The notes below the pieces were generated by a model. It worked only from the letters and a program-made list of their open reading frames with translations, made no database searches and was not told the origin of the DNA. Below are positions 44,016 to 58,000 of a stretch of DNA of 64,000 bases, piece after piece; position 1 is the first letter of the stretch; each line of letters begins with the position of its first letter. This DNA is from Phoebastria nigripes (lineage: Eukaryota; Chordata; Aves; Procellariiformes; Diomedeidae): the NCBI GenBank assembly GCA_035582835.1, contig JAYKAV010000307.1, positions 60,100-124,099 of the forward strand, written 5' to 3'. Both the position numbers and the translations under genes were made by a program.

Positions 44016-45145
44016 TGTATTGGGTTTGTGTGGCAAGGTTTTGGTAGCAGAGGGGCTACAGGGGTGGCTTCTGTGAGGAGCTGCTAGAAGCTTTCCCTGT
44101 GTCTGATAAAGCCAATGCCAGCTGGCTCCAAGATGGAACCGCCACTGGCCAAGGCCGAGCCCATCAGTGACAGTGGTAGCGCCTCTGTGATAACATATTT
44201 AAGAAGAGGGGAGCAGCAGCCAGGAGAGAGGAGTGAGAATATGTGAGAGAAACAACTCTGCAGACACCGAGGTCAGTGAAGAAGGAGGGGGAGGAGGTGC
44301 TCCAGGTGCCGGAGCAGAGATTCCCCTGCAGCCCGTGGTGAAGACCATGGTGANGCAGGCTGGCCCCCTGCAGCCCATGGAGGTCCACGGTGGAGCAGAT
44401 ATCCACCTGCAGCCCGTGGAGGACTCTACGCCAGAGCAGGTGGATGTGCCCCGAAGGAGGCTGTGACCCCATGGGAAGCCCATGCTGGAGCAGGCTCCTG
44501 GCAGGACCTGTGGACCNATGGAGAGAGGAGCCCACGCTGGAGCAGGTTGGCTGGCAGGACTTGTGACTCCGTGGGGGACCCACACTGGAGCAGTCTACTC
44601 CTGAAGGACTGCACCCCGTGGAACTGACCCACACTGGAGCAGTTCATGAAGAACTGCAGCCCATGGGAAGGACTCACATTGGAGAAGTTCGTGGAGGACT
44701 GTCTCCCGTGGGAGGAACCCCACACTGGAGCAGGGGAAGAGTGTGAGGACTCCTCCCCCTGAGGAGGAAGGACTGGCAGAGACAACGTGTGATGAACTGA
44801 CTGCAACCCCCATTCCCCGTCCCCCTGCGCCGCTCGGGGGGAGGAGGTAGGGAAAATCGGGAGTGAAGTTGAGCCCAGGAAGAAGGGAGGGGTGGGGGGA
44901 AGGTGTTTTAAGATTTGGTTTTATTTCTCATTACCCTACTCTGATTTGATTGGTAATAAATTAAACTAATTTCCCCAAGTCAAGTCTGTTTTGCCTGTGA
45001 CAGTAATTGGTGAGTGATCTCTCCCTGTCCTTACCTCGACCCATGAGCCCTTCATCGTATTTTCTCTCCCCTGTCCTGCTGAGGAGGGGAGTGATAGAGT
45101 GGCTTTGGTGGGCACCTGGCGTCCACCCAGGGTCAACCCAGCACA
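44016..45145 (+). mobile_element. Long ERVL-type solo LTR (1130 bp), complete
   Basis: Begins TGTATTGGGTTTGTGTGGCA and ends GGGTCAACCCAGCACA, flanked by the perfect duplication CAGCT. A TATA-like TATTTAAG at 44196-44203 and AATAAA at 44955-44960 set the sense direction as plus and imply a very long R region of about 750 bp. Between them is a GC-rich block with at least six tandem units of about 45-52 bp, each containing CTGGAGCAG or a close variant. Open frames through this block come from its repeated composition and are not viral proteins. This is a familiar, abundant LTR type in neoavian genomes. No gag-pol sequence adjoins it, so it is a solo LTR. Confidence 0.9.
44482..44745 (+). repeat. 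Minisatellite array inside the LTR
   Basis: Units start at about 44482, 44534, 44582, 44631, 44676 and 44722, with spacings of 52, 48, 49, 45 and 46 bp. Each opens with a form of ACACTGGAGCAG and later has CTGCANCCCGTGG-like sequence. Confidence 0.75.
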
Positions 45146-45150
45146 CAGCT
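45146..45150. repeat. Target-site duplication CAGCT, right copy
   Basis: Matches 44011-44015 exactly and directly follows the terminal CA of the LTR. Confidence 0.85.
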
Positions 45151-48100
45151 CCTTCTATCAACAAGGGGTAAAATTCTTCCTTTGTCCCTGTTGATGACTC
45201 GTTACAGGTGTTTCAGTTTAAAGCATTTCCCGCCTGAACTTTATGGTCCATTTTGCATATTTGTAAATTTGTATTAAAAAAAAAAAAATGTTGCTTATTA
45301 CTAGCTCTGTACTGCAACCATGATAATAATGTCACCATTTTTGGCTGACAGTTGGTTTGCTATGATCTTCCCCATCTTTCTTCTTCAAAACATCCTGTAA
45401 ACTGACTACACTGCTAGGACAGGAAGGCATTCTTCAGGAGGATGGTTTAAAATCTCACTTCCTTTCCCAAACTGCTATGCTCTTGCTCAACTTAATGCAC
45501 TTTGAAAAGGAGTTAAGCTAAAAATGAGAGATATGCTAATTATGGAATAAGAATACCCACATATGGAGTTANTCAGGAATAGCTGTTCTTGAATAACATC
45601 ATATAACCAAGCCTGGGACATATTTTTAAGGTTTTCTTTACAATCATGACAAGTAGGGCTTTGGGATTTTTAAGATTTTTTTTGCTTTGTTTTGCTCTCC
45701 AATTTTTTAAAATTTAAACAAAAACTCTGTGGTACAAAACTTGCTTCAGATAAATTGCTCAGAAAGTGCACGAATATTTGTATCTCCAAGTTCTATCCTA
45801 AATTTCAGTAAAAGATACCCATTACAATGCAACTAGGAACCCAGAATAATTTTCCACATTCCTAAGAGCAGAAAAAGTGATATAATTTTAATTATATCAG
45901 AAAGTATCAATTCAGCACACAATGGGAACAAGATGCTGGTCCCTGATGTTAGCTTGGTGACTCAGGCACTATGGCAGGATTTCCTTCCTTGTAAAAATTC
46001 TTTAATTGGAGTGGATGATGAGGCATCTGTTCCCTCTCCTTTGGACTCAGTAAAGCCCTCTATGGAAAGACACAAATCTTTTGGGAAACAGACAATGGAA
46101 AATCTTTTTGACAAAGTACAAAAGGCCAACAAACAGTGGAGCCAAATCCATTCCTGACATCCCTGACGATTTTCAGTGGCACCATGGCAGAGGTTATTAC
46201 AGCCTACGTGCTAGATGCTCTGCTACAAATTAAAAGCATTGGAGTAACTTCGCAGACCTGATTCACAGAAACAGCTAGCAGTTAGGACATCTGGCTGTGT
46301 GTGTTAATGTTCCACTTCTTCTAGGAAAATGTTGCTAACTTTCTTCTTAGGAAGACAGTTGGCTCTTGAGCCTTGCTCCCTCCTTCCCCAGCCCTTCAGA
46401 AAATCTGGGTGCATATCTAAGGAACAGATTTATATTGTTGCAGCAATACTGTAATATTGTTACTGTTTCTGGAAAAAATGGCAACGTTCAAAGACAGATA
46501 ACTTAAATTGTGTATCCTTTGTATCTCTGTATGTGCACAGAGCATAGGATAGGGTAGAGAGTAGGACAGGCATCTTAGAATGCAGTAAGGAGCACTGAAA
46601 CAGTTTGAACATACGTTGAGTGTCTGCTTATTAGAAATTTTTGTTAAAGGTACGAAGTCTTTTAACTTCCATGCATTCATACTCCAGTGATGAACTAACT
46701 AAACCTAAGGAGGAAAAGCTACACATGCAAGCACATGCACACACACATACAGCCCCCCTTATATATACAAGCACAGAAGAGGGGAATAGTTCTGAGGGAG
46801 GATGATACACACCTGCTGTAAGAGCTGCCCTCTATTACCTACAACACGCTGCAGTGCTGACCTTGCTAAGAACTGATGCAGCAGCCAACTTANCAGCTCA
46901 GGAATCACTGAACTGTTATTTTGCCAAGGAGTCTGAAGCGTTTTAAGGAGAGGTAAAATGCTGCTGTTCTCTTGGGTTCAGAAAAATCAAGAATTCACAC
47001 TCACACATTATTAGGCCACCCAACAGAGACTACGAAATCATGTCCCTGAGATGATCAGAGGTGTCTGTATTAAAGACACCTTGTAGCTTAGTGTACTAAA
47101 ATATGGAAATGTATGCATTCCAGTGAAATCTTGCATTGAAACTTGACAATAAAAAAGGGGGGGTGAGTCTTGTAAGACACATTTATAGACTTATGCTTTT
47201 ATTTATGGACTTAATGCTCCACCTTAGTTTTGTTCTGAAGTTAGCAATACTGTCTGGAAACAGTATTAAACTTAATTCAGTAAGAAATTATATAGTACTC
47301 TCCAAGATTTATTGGAAGCTGTTATAACCACAAAGTACAGCAGAAATACACATAATATTCAGAGTCCTGAAGTCATAATCCTGAGGATAAATCTTTCTGC
47401 AAATTCCTGAGAAAGCCTAATTTTAGCCGGATTTCCAATAAAAAGAGATAAACAGAGAGCAAAGTAGAAGATGTAATAACAGACCCATGCATAGTTTTAC
47501 ATCACTACTATTACAAGTACACAGAGCGATTAGACTGCATGAGATCTCAAGCAAGAGAGGATCTCCACAATATTTTTCTCCTCAAGCCCCATTAGGAATT
47601 AATGATGCCTCAAGCAGTATTAACTCTTGCAAATTTCTTTCTACTGCTGCTGCTACATGACTATGGCAACATCACAGCTTCTGCCCAGCCTGTGCTATTA
47701 GGGGAAGGGATCTGCAACAGAAACAGAGAGGCACCAGTTCCTCAGGGACGTCTTACTGATCTGCACATCACTCAATGCCATTAACCACACATCTGGGATT
47801 CCCAGACTTTAACATTCCCACGGAGTGCTCCATCTTCCCTAAAGCTCGGAGAGGACAGCAAATGTCAGCTGAGCCTCCCCAAAACTCCTGCTTTGTTTCC
47901 CTTCCTGTGGGATGTTGTTTCTGGGGTACAACGATACATGTCTTTGCCCACCTTTAATTGAGCCTAGATTCATTCTGTCTGCAAAATATTAGTTTTATCA
48001 GAATAAATGGGTGAGAAAACTTTGCAGAATTAATGGAAGCACTCAACCTTTTCTAATTATACACTGCATTAAACTTTTATGAGAGAAACCATACAAAAAT

Positions 48101-51100
48101 GCTTTGCTTTGGGTGTATTCTCAGAGCAGCTACTTTAGTTTGGTCAGTTGAACTGATCAGGCAAACAAAAGTTTAACCCAACAAAATAAAAATATTCATG
48201 CAAGGGTGGAATCCCACATTAATCTCTCAGCAGAACAAAAACAAAGACAAAAGCTCATTGCTGGCTCCAAGAGGTAATAAAGAACGTGCTGCTGTATCAT
48301 TAAAAAACCCACCCTAATTCTAGAGCAAAAGGTTGTTCTAAGGCACTGTTTCCAAGCATACATGTTTGTCTTCTGCTTATTTTATTTATCTGCCTTTGAT
48401 ACATCGGCTGATGCTGAATTTTATTTTTATTACTCTATTTATTTCTGCAGCTCCAACTCAGACGCATGTCCCTGCTGTGCAGTACAAACGTACATAATAA
48501 AACATCAGCTCTGTTTCAGAAAGCAAAGAACTTGAGGGCTAAACAGACAAGGCAAGAAAATTGGCAGGGAAAAAGAAGACTCATAACACCCACTTCACGT
48601 TGTGCCATTGAGGAACAAGACTATGATCTTACACTGGTAAATGGCAGCAATGTTTTGTCACTGAGATAGATACATAGGGATAGGGTTGCATTTTACATAG
48701 TGTACCCATAGGGACATGGAACATCCATGGCAGAAGGGAGGACTGAGCCCCAGTCTGCTGCACACCATTCAGAGATGCTGACACTCTTTCTTTGACTGTT
48801 TACCAGCACAAAATAGTTTTGTATAGCATAAACACACACATTACATATACATTCTATACATAGTATGGAATATAACATACTATTTATCACATAGTGTATA
48901 TATCATTTATACAGTACAATATACATTATACCTACCTCAAAAAAAGCCCAGCAACGTCAGAGCCAGTGTTTTTGATGCCTGCTTGGTATTTATTAGAAAA
49001 ACAGTATATGGCTCTGCCTAGTAATTTGTGTCAATACCTGCTGGTTGATTTTTGAGAAAGACACAATTTGCTGTTGCTGATTTGTGACAGATGCTGGTAG
49101 ATTGGTGGGTNGGCAGCCACCCCTCCAGATCTGTGACTTCACCTTTTGAGAAATAGGAAGTGTGTGCACTAAAAGAGAACGTGGGCTAAGCTGACCTGAC
49201 CTCCATCCTCAAATCTGGTACTTACTTAGAGAAGTGGCTTCGGAGTCAAGGGGTGTCCTGCTTTACCAGCAGCCATAGTCATGCTGGGCAGATCCTTTCA
49301 CAAGTTTCCCCATTTGGTAGCTACTGGAGAAAGACAGCGATTGCAAGTGTATACCATTACCTGGATGGAAAACAGAACTTTGCCTAAAAAAAGATGGTGA
49401 TATTTCAAGTTGGGAAGAAGCCCTTCAACATTTTCAAAATTCTACACAAGGACAATTTTTTAAATGGGAATAAAAAGCAAACAAAATTCATTTATGCTCT
49501 ATCAGAATCTTTTGATTCAATTTTAGTTGGGTTTTTTTTTATAAAAGCTAAGAAAGCAATTGAAATAGATACATCATTTCAAACAACAACAAAAAAACCC
49601 CAACAAAACTGATTATTCTAAATATGCCAAAACTTAGTCAAATGCTTTTTTGTTTGTTTGCTTTTTTTTTTTTTTCCCAAAATTAACATGGGCAAAACTT
49701 ATCTTTCAAAGCCCTTCAAAGTCAGTATCATCCCTGATGTCTTGCCAAACAACTCTAATAAAAATACCTACTGTTGTGTAATTCTTTTCTTTGAGAGTCA
49801 CAAATAGGAGGTGATATATACACGTAGTGAATAATAATAATTACTATTGCAGATAATAGATTTTATACTTTTTGAGCTAAGCTATATATCCACAGCTGTA
49901 AAACAAGAACTCCAGCAAAACTAGGCTGACCTTTCTTGTGTGACATGGTTGACAGAATGAACTGGTTACACTGAACACTACATTAAGTCCTGCTAGTCCG
50001 AATCAAGATCTTTCATGACATGTTGTCTTGAGTTTTCTCTGTGATTCCTAATGAATATTTCTGTGGAAAACATTAATCTTCTGTTAGCTTCAATGTATAT
50101 ATTGCAGCAATAATTTTAAGGGATATATACTGAAGCTTCAAATAGGATTTTGGAATAACTTATATAGGCTTACATTCCTAGAAATCCCAGATAAAAAGGG
50201 GATGTATTTCTAAAATATATACAANTTATCAAAGGAAAACGTGGTAGTCAGTGCAGAAATTATTTAAAGAGGATCTTTAGCTGTAGCATACAGAAACTCA
50301 GTCTCAATGGTCATACTGTCTTTTTCTTCATTAATATTCTATCCTTTACTCACCTATCATGATGAAAACTGTGCTTAAAATGAAAAGAGCTGCTTCCTTA
50401 TTGCAAACTTGGTGGTATTAGGCACAGTCTGAATTTAGTTTTGCTGCAGCATGTGTAATTCTGCTGAAGGCAAACAAATGATGCCACTTACTTAGTGATT
50501 CTTTGCTGCAAACTTTATCAACTAGGTTTGGCAGCTTCTCTGTACGGTTTAAGGCTGCTTGCTGGCCATGCAACATCTAAGAAAGCAAGCTGTTTTCTTG
50601 TTCTGTGCCCTGAAGAAAAGGGCTTTACCCTATTTGCCTATGTGCTCAAGCTCTGTGGCATATAGTGCTTCATGCTTCACAGTTATTGTCTCCTGCAGCA
50701 GCTGTGACTGCAGATATATGCTAACCTTGCTCAGGAAGAAAGGCAATACTTTACCAGCTGATAAAGTATAAATGTCTACATCGTCATGACCAATTCAGAC
50801 ATTTCCAATGCTACCTGAACACACAAGCACTCAGCTTGAATGTCATAGCTCTATCAGAGTGAAGTACAGAGCACTGAACTGGAATTCAGAGAACCTGAAC
50901 TTTGTAACTAGTCCAGAAAATAGACTAAACTTCTCCACATTTGGAGCCATCATCCATAAAACAGGAAAAGATGATCTATCAATGAAAAGTGTCATGTAAA
51001 AGCAGATATAGTATTATTATCATAGCTACTACTGACACGATTTTGCAGTTCTTTAACTAACTGGAGTTAGGTCCAAGCAATAAAGTTTGGATCCTAATGC

Positions 51101-54100
51101 TCAATTTGCAGGTCAAATTTTGCCTACTTAATATCACATCTTAAAATATCCTGAGTGCAGGCTTTATGTGTGCAAGGTAACAAACATACCATTCCTTTTC
51201 TTTCAAGGCTGGTAACATTTTCTTTTAGGATTAAAACATTAGCTATTGTTTTAGCATTTTTGTTGGATTTGCTCTTCAGAAATGACCCATGAGTTCGGAA
51301 CAAGGGTAGGGAACTCCACCCCAAAGGAAAAATCTCTGAGAAGTTATGAGTTCCTAAAATAGAAGCACAGAAAGACAAGACTCTCTGTTTTTTTTTCCTT
51401 TGCTAGTTGAATAGCCATAGCAAAACACAGGAGGTACATCACTCTGTGACCTGAGATAATATATATAATTCAGTGCCTTTATCTACTAGATTTTCTCCTA
51501 TAGCTGAGGCACATAGTATCCAGGAACAAACAAGTGTCATCTTGTTCCACAGAAAGCACCTTAGATATTAATACAGGTTCTGCCTGCATCAAGACAGTAG
51601 AAGTTTATCCCAATTTCACATGCTGATATGATTAGAAATAGAATGGGCAAAGTTTGAAAAAAGATCAATCCATCAAATACAAGAGTTTTCATTAAATCCA
51701 GATGGTACAATAGCATTAACAGTGGACACCTCTGTTTCAACCACAGGAAAAAAAATGTAATTTTCCTCTATATCCAAGTTTTATAGTTTTAAATGAGTGA
51801 GCAAAATCTATTTTTATATACATAAAAGAATTACATAAATAAGTGTTGTTTAAAGAATACTTGTACACTTTTAACATTTCTGTGACTGCAGTCCAGTCCT
51901 GAAGAACTTGCCAATGCCAGGAATCAGGATTTAGAAGAGAACAAAATGTACTTTATAGACAAATTAGTGGTAAAAGCAGATGAACTTGTTCTGAAGAGGG
52001 TTTTAGTATGTGCCCTTTGAAAATTATATGCCTCACCATTTACAGCTACAGTGAGTCAGAGATGAGAACTGGGCAAGGCAGACTCCTCAGAGAGAAAAAT
52101 GACTCACCAGAATGTGCTTAGACTGAACTCCCTGGTCCTGACTTTCTTATAATAAGAAACAACACTATGGAAGACGTGGGGGTGGTCAGATGAAGAAACA
52201 TTTGCCCCAGTGGGGCCGCTTTTTCCTAGCCCTTTATCATCTGCCTTAGTTGATAACTTCTTCTTCATATGTGGAATTGTAAGATGAGGAATTCTGATCT
52301 CACTGAAAGAGCAGGTACTTACAAGGGAGGATAGCAACGATTCAAATGCAAGGAAAGAAAATACAGATAAAATGAAGGGCAATTCACTGAAAAATTAGCA
52401 ATTACTTGATGGTCTTAGAGATGGCCTAAAACTTAGAGAGAACAGAGTTTCATATGTGGCCACTATTTGTAATTATCAATGTTTTATTCTGCATGTGATC
52501 CCCTTTTCTCGGAAAGGCCAGAACCCGCCTCGTTGTGCCGCAATCACAGATGGCCAAGGCTGGTCCTACATTTCTGTCCCCAACTCAGCAGAGATTACAT
52601 GCAAAAGCTAATTCAGCATGGAACTGTAATGTGTCTTTCCAGAGACACACTCAGGGACAAGAGCCCTTCAAAGCGGTTATCAAAGCACTCAAACATAAGG
52701 AAGGAGTCCTTAGTGTGGACTTAGCAGAATCACAGAGTAGGACTGGTGATGGAATAATATGAAGGGGACCAAATATCTGCTCAAGAAGGAGCTCTGACAC
52801 TGTTGGGTGGGGAGCTTGCTGGAGGGACTGATGCCCAGGTGGCTAAGAATTGCGTTGAACAGAGCCAAGCTGTCTCTGATGTGTCACAGCTGTCAGTGAG
52901 TCAGCACAGGGGCCGCCTACAATAGCAGAAAGAAAACATTCACTCCTTCCCAGGATAATGTCCCAGGGCAAACATGACCATCCCCATCCCAAGTGGATTT
53001 AACCAGTCGCCAGGAACAAAGAGTGTGTACTCTTCACTACTTATGCCAAGAATTGTTTTTCACACTTTTTATAAGGTTTCTATCCTATTCACTGTCTGTA
53101 AAGAACCAGCTGTTGGATTTAATGTGTTTTATTTGAAATAGCACAAGGTAAAATAGTATCTCACAATGGGACACGGAGCTTTCCTCATCATCTTATTTTT
53201 TAAATAGTCTAGTCTTGGTGCAATCTCATTCATTCCAAATACTTCCCCCAAGTATTTCTTTCCAGGGACTTTACCTGTGTGACTATGCTTCTTCTTGACA
53301 GGAATGATCTGACAGTAACCAGAAGTGGAATTAATTCTTCCATTGTATAAAAGGGAATCAAAGCAACCTTGTAATTCAGTTTAGTGGCAGAATATTAGTG
53401 AAGGGCTTCCACAGGCCCCTGAAATCATGTTCTGCAATGAAATCCAATTTAATTTAATATGACCCCTGCCATCTTGAGAAATATTGCACATTTCAAGCTG
53501 CCACTCAGCTCTAGCTAAAACCCAGCACTGGCCTTTCAACGCACTTGTTTTTTATATATGCTAAATATATTTCTTTTGGGTGGTCTGGGTTTTTTGTGTT
53601 TGTTTTTTTTTTTTTTCCCCTGAAGCAGTCAAAAATTATTTATATATTGCTTTCAGGGCTGATAGGCAGTTTATTTCATTATCAGCATTAACCATACTAC
53701 TTGAATTTCCTGTTGTTTAACAGCATCCTAACTGATTAAAAAAGGAGAAAAGAGAACACTGAGTGTCTCTGCAGGAGACTGCCTGCCCTGTGTGAAATTA
53801 ATGACAGAGATCTGCTGAATCTCAATACTTCTCTAAAGAGGTTCACACAGACGGTGCCTGAGGAGAGCAGAGGTCTGAAATGAAAAATATTTCTCAGCTT
53901 TTAGACTAGTCAATCCAGCATTTCTCCCCTTGTTTGGAGATCACTTTGTTCAGAGGTCACTTGTCATGCTTTTTTAAGTCACAATTAAAAACCGTGTTAC
54001 ATCTCAGCAAACATTTGAGTAGAAACTGTAAGTCAACTACGAAACTACATGTCCAATAAAAATATGTTTTTTTAATTTATTCCCCAGAAATGTATGTGGC

Positions 54101-54948
54101 TTTACAATCCACGTGTATGTACCACCATTAAAATGTGGGTAAATATATCAAAGAATGCAGATATGACACCTCGATTAAGCTACACATTATATCAACTCAT
54201 TCTCAGTCAGTGCAAGCTCTTAACAGTTGTTTTACATATAACTACCAATGAGATTTGGCAGAAAGCAGTATTTTTTGGTGTTACATCTAGGAAGTTTTCA
54301 ACAATGAGCCAGAAATTTCTAGTGGACATTGTTGTGATTAATATTTATTTCTTATTTGTATCACCATAATAACTAGGAACCCTAAAAAAGGANCAGCCCA
54401 TCTCCTATGCAAAGAACTGTGCAAACATTGCATAAGAAGTCCTCAAAAAATCAACAATCAAAACAACAATTAACAAGCTGTAACCTGAGCCAAAATCAGT
54501 CCTGGTAGACAAACAAATTCACATGGGCAGTATGCTTTAAACATAAGAAATACAGCTGTCAGAAAACCAGATGCACTTGGAAAAGTAGTGCAAATTGAAT
54601 TGATTTGGTATTGGTCAGGTACTCAGAGAAGGACCTCTCTTTGAATTGGTATCTTCTTCATGATTTTCTTATTTTCTTGGTCTTCTGAAACTAATGGGTA
54701 AACCACAGCCATTCTGCATTGCTGCCATACAAGAAATCATAGCAAGTTCCATGTTTTTATTGCTCTCCAATGTGCTTCCCTAATAGCTTATATGAAATGT
54801 TTAACTTATTGCACATCTCTGGTGAACTTTTTCCCTTCTGACTGCCAATATTAAAAAAGAATTATGAAGGGCATTAATTTAAAAGTACATGAATCCATAT
54901 TACTCTTCCATTTTTAGAGGTGGTTGGTTATTAAATATTTGATTTATT
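45151..54948. other. Intergenic sequence, nothing recognised
   Basis: Almost 10 kb of AT-rich sequence. There are short purine and pyrimidine runs, a CA-rich patch at about 46735-46755, an AT-rich dyad-like patch at about 48830-48935 and poly(T) runs near 49665 and 53603. No gene, RNA gene or full mobile element could be recognised. Confidence 0.5.
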
Positions 54949-55010
54949 ATCATAGAATCATTTAGGTTGGAAAAGACCCTTAAGATCATCGAGTCCAACC
55001 GTTGTGCAAC
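54949..55010 (-). mobile_element. CR1 LINE 3' tip (about 60 bp)
   Basis: ATCATAGAATCATTTAGGTT followed by GGAAAAGACCCTTAAGATCA and TCGAGTCCAACC is the reverse complement of the CR1 3' terminus, including the terminal TGATTCTATGAT-type repeat at left. This is an extremely 5'-truncated copy. Confidence 0.85.
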
Positions 55011-58000
55011 TTCTTTACTTTACATCACAGGAAACAAAAAGGCATGGGGAATATGGGTATGGTGATAATGGTTAAAGATTATGTTTCAATTCTATTACTG
55101 TGGAAAAAATTTATTCTACTAGCTGTTAATAACAAGATGATGTCATTATTAGAAAGAAAAGAATGAATTTAGAAAAACTGGACAAAGATAATTTCAGCAA
55201 AATATTTTTTTTCCTAAGCTATTATGCAGCACATAAATTGTCTTGATTTTGTTTGGTATCCATACAAATCATTCAAATGTTTCAAGACTGATTATGTTCT
55301 CATTTGTACTGATTTGCTCTATTTACAGCAATGAAACTACTTATATTTTGCATCAGTGTAAGAGAAAAAAAGAAATAGTCCTTCTCTTAACTGAGTATAA
55401 GTTATTTGATTTGATTTAGTAAGATACTGTGGGTTTTTGACTCACTGCTATCAAAAACTTTTATCAATGAGATTATTGCAAAGAAAAAAACTGAAAAAGT
55501 ACTGAAATTTTGAAAACTTCTTGTAAGATGCCCACATACCCACATTTATGAACCACATTTTGATAGTAGCATTTTTCTTTAAACAGTGGAAGATGTGAAT
55601 TAGAGATAAAACCACTGCCAGTAATCATTTGCAACTAATATTAGAAGTTCTGGAAAGTAGTTGCATGATCTTTTATCAGCCTTTTTTCCCTCTCACCACT
55701 ACAGAAGTACACTGTTTTCTAAAGCCAATCTTCTCTACAGACACTGTATCATTCTGATAATGTAACATAGTGACAGAAAATTAGCACTTAATTTTCAGTC
55801 CTGCTCTTCCAGAAACTCTGTATTTGTCATTCTTTGAACCAGAAACTGAAACTTGTAACAGAAGGATGAAATCTGTATTGAATCACAAAAACTTTCTGAA
55901 CATCTTCAAAGGTTGAATTTTAATTTCAGTTAAAATGAGATACAGAATAACTAAAACCAAAGTAAAAACACAAATTCAAGTAAAGGACATATTTCCAGGA
56001 ATCTGAGTATCAGTTTTAAGTAGATCAGCATTCAAATAATATTTAACTGAACTGGGGATGAGCAAACAAATGAATTCATCAAGATGATCCCATGCAAATG
56101 AATGATAAAAAAGCCCAAAACCTCAACTTTGATGCGGTATATGAATATCAATTGTACCTCTTGAAATCCGGGAGATTCTTGATCTGCTTTGTCCCCATCT
56201 CTCTACAGGCTAAATAATGGACATAGGGGATGCTTTTAGCTAAATCTGTGAAACTAACTGTACCAAATCAGCTACTGACTTGGAAGCTGAGAAGAAAAAT
56301 AAAACACCTCAGCCTGAAGCATTTATTCAGTCTTTCTCTAGAGAAACAAACAAGGAAGCCTATAAACAGTGCTGCCACCTTGGAAAGGCTATTCTTCCTT
56401 ATTGCTACATGTAAATATGCTTAGATACAAAATGTTCTGAAATGGAAATATGAAGCATTTAATTTAAAAAAAAAATCATCTCAAAATACTTTGACTTTTG
56501 AAGAAAACATCTGAATTTCTGATAGGGTTTCTTGACCAAATTGTTGCATTCACACATAGTTTTGCTTAATCTAAATCGGCATTATTTTCAAGTGAACAAA
56601 ATATTCAACTGACATATTTTACCATCAGCCAGCAATTTAAGCTGAACATGCTAAAAACCAGCTGACCCGTCACATTTCTTTCAGAAAACATGCTGTTTAC
56701 TCCAACACCAGCTGTCCTTGTTTACACACCCTCATTCTTTCTCCTGGAACAAGCTTTCTTGTACTTGTTAAGTCCAACCCAGAAGATGACTAGGGAGCAG
56801 AAAGGAGGGGGTCATGCATTTCTTCTTGTGGCATAGATTTGGTCAATCTCTCTGTCTCCTCTCCTTCCTCCCAGGCTCACTATTGCTTTGCTGGCAGACA
56901 AAAATCAAGTTTTCCACACCCTGTCCAGACTGGCCCATTGCCATACATACCTGCCAGAAGTTAATGCCCCCTCATGTCTATGTAGTTGATCTGCTTGTCA
57001 ACAGGTCTTTAAACTGGTGCTATTAAAGTGGGGGAAAAAAACAGGAGGGGAAATGGTTTATCTCTGATGGATATACCTGTTCAGAGTCAAGGGGTGGAGG
57101 TGAGAAGTCCAGGAGAGCACAGTATGTTGAAGCTGGGAGTTGTTTAGTTTTTAAAGAAAATGCGTAAAGGATTCCTATGGGGAAAGGAGGAAAGGGAAAA
57201 CTGCTTTATTCCCTTAATGAAAAAAGAGGTTCATAGAATAAACTTAACCCTTTTAATTATAAAAATATTTTATTTAAAACAGTCAAATATTTTTTAACAT
57301 TCAAGTGCATTCTGCTTTAAAAAAGGTGAGCATTTCTATTTGTGGGCTCAGCATCTTAACTAGCCTCAGAAGACGACGAAGAGTGGATCCTAGACCTGTT
57401 GTTTCAAGCTGAGTGCTGTGAAACACGTGACACCAGTCTTCATCACTATTAGACTTAACACCAGTAATGCACACTATGAAGCTTAGTGGGGAACACAGCT
57501 CTTTGAACAGCCGAAGGCTTAAAGGCCAAGTTACAGTCATCATTTCCATGTATGCAGAACAAGAGAGAGCTCCAACCAGAGAAAGCATTTATGCACCATT
57601 TGAGATTCTCCTGAAATAGCACTGGGAAAAGCTCCAAGGAAGCCAATGAAATTACACAAGGGATTCATCTATTTGACAAGCATCATCTCTGCAAGGTTTA
57701 ACATAGCAAACAGAAAGACACCCTTGACAAAAGTAAAAATCTATTTCCAACCAGAACTGTAGTAAGGAAAATACTACCAGTCCCTCAAAAAAAGATCATG
57801 AAATCTCAAACCTTGCAGATTTTTGATAGTTTTAATTGTCTTCTGATGTCAGGGCATTTATGTTCACATTTTCAAGCTTTTCTTCACAGCTACTATGGCT
57901 AGGAGCTTTCTTTAACTAAAAACTAACACTCCCAGGCTGTACATAAACCAAGTGGATTTTATAGACTAGAACCTCAGCAGTGACCCTGGGGGTGCCTGCC

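Noticed and set aside
44164..44813. Overlapping open frames of 70-156 codons on both strands
   Set aside because: All lie inside the LTR minisatellite block. The apparent repeats in the protein reflect the DNA repeats, and no retroviral protein is encoded.
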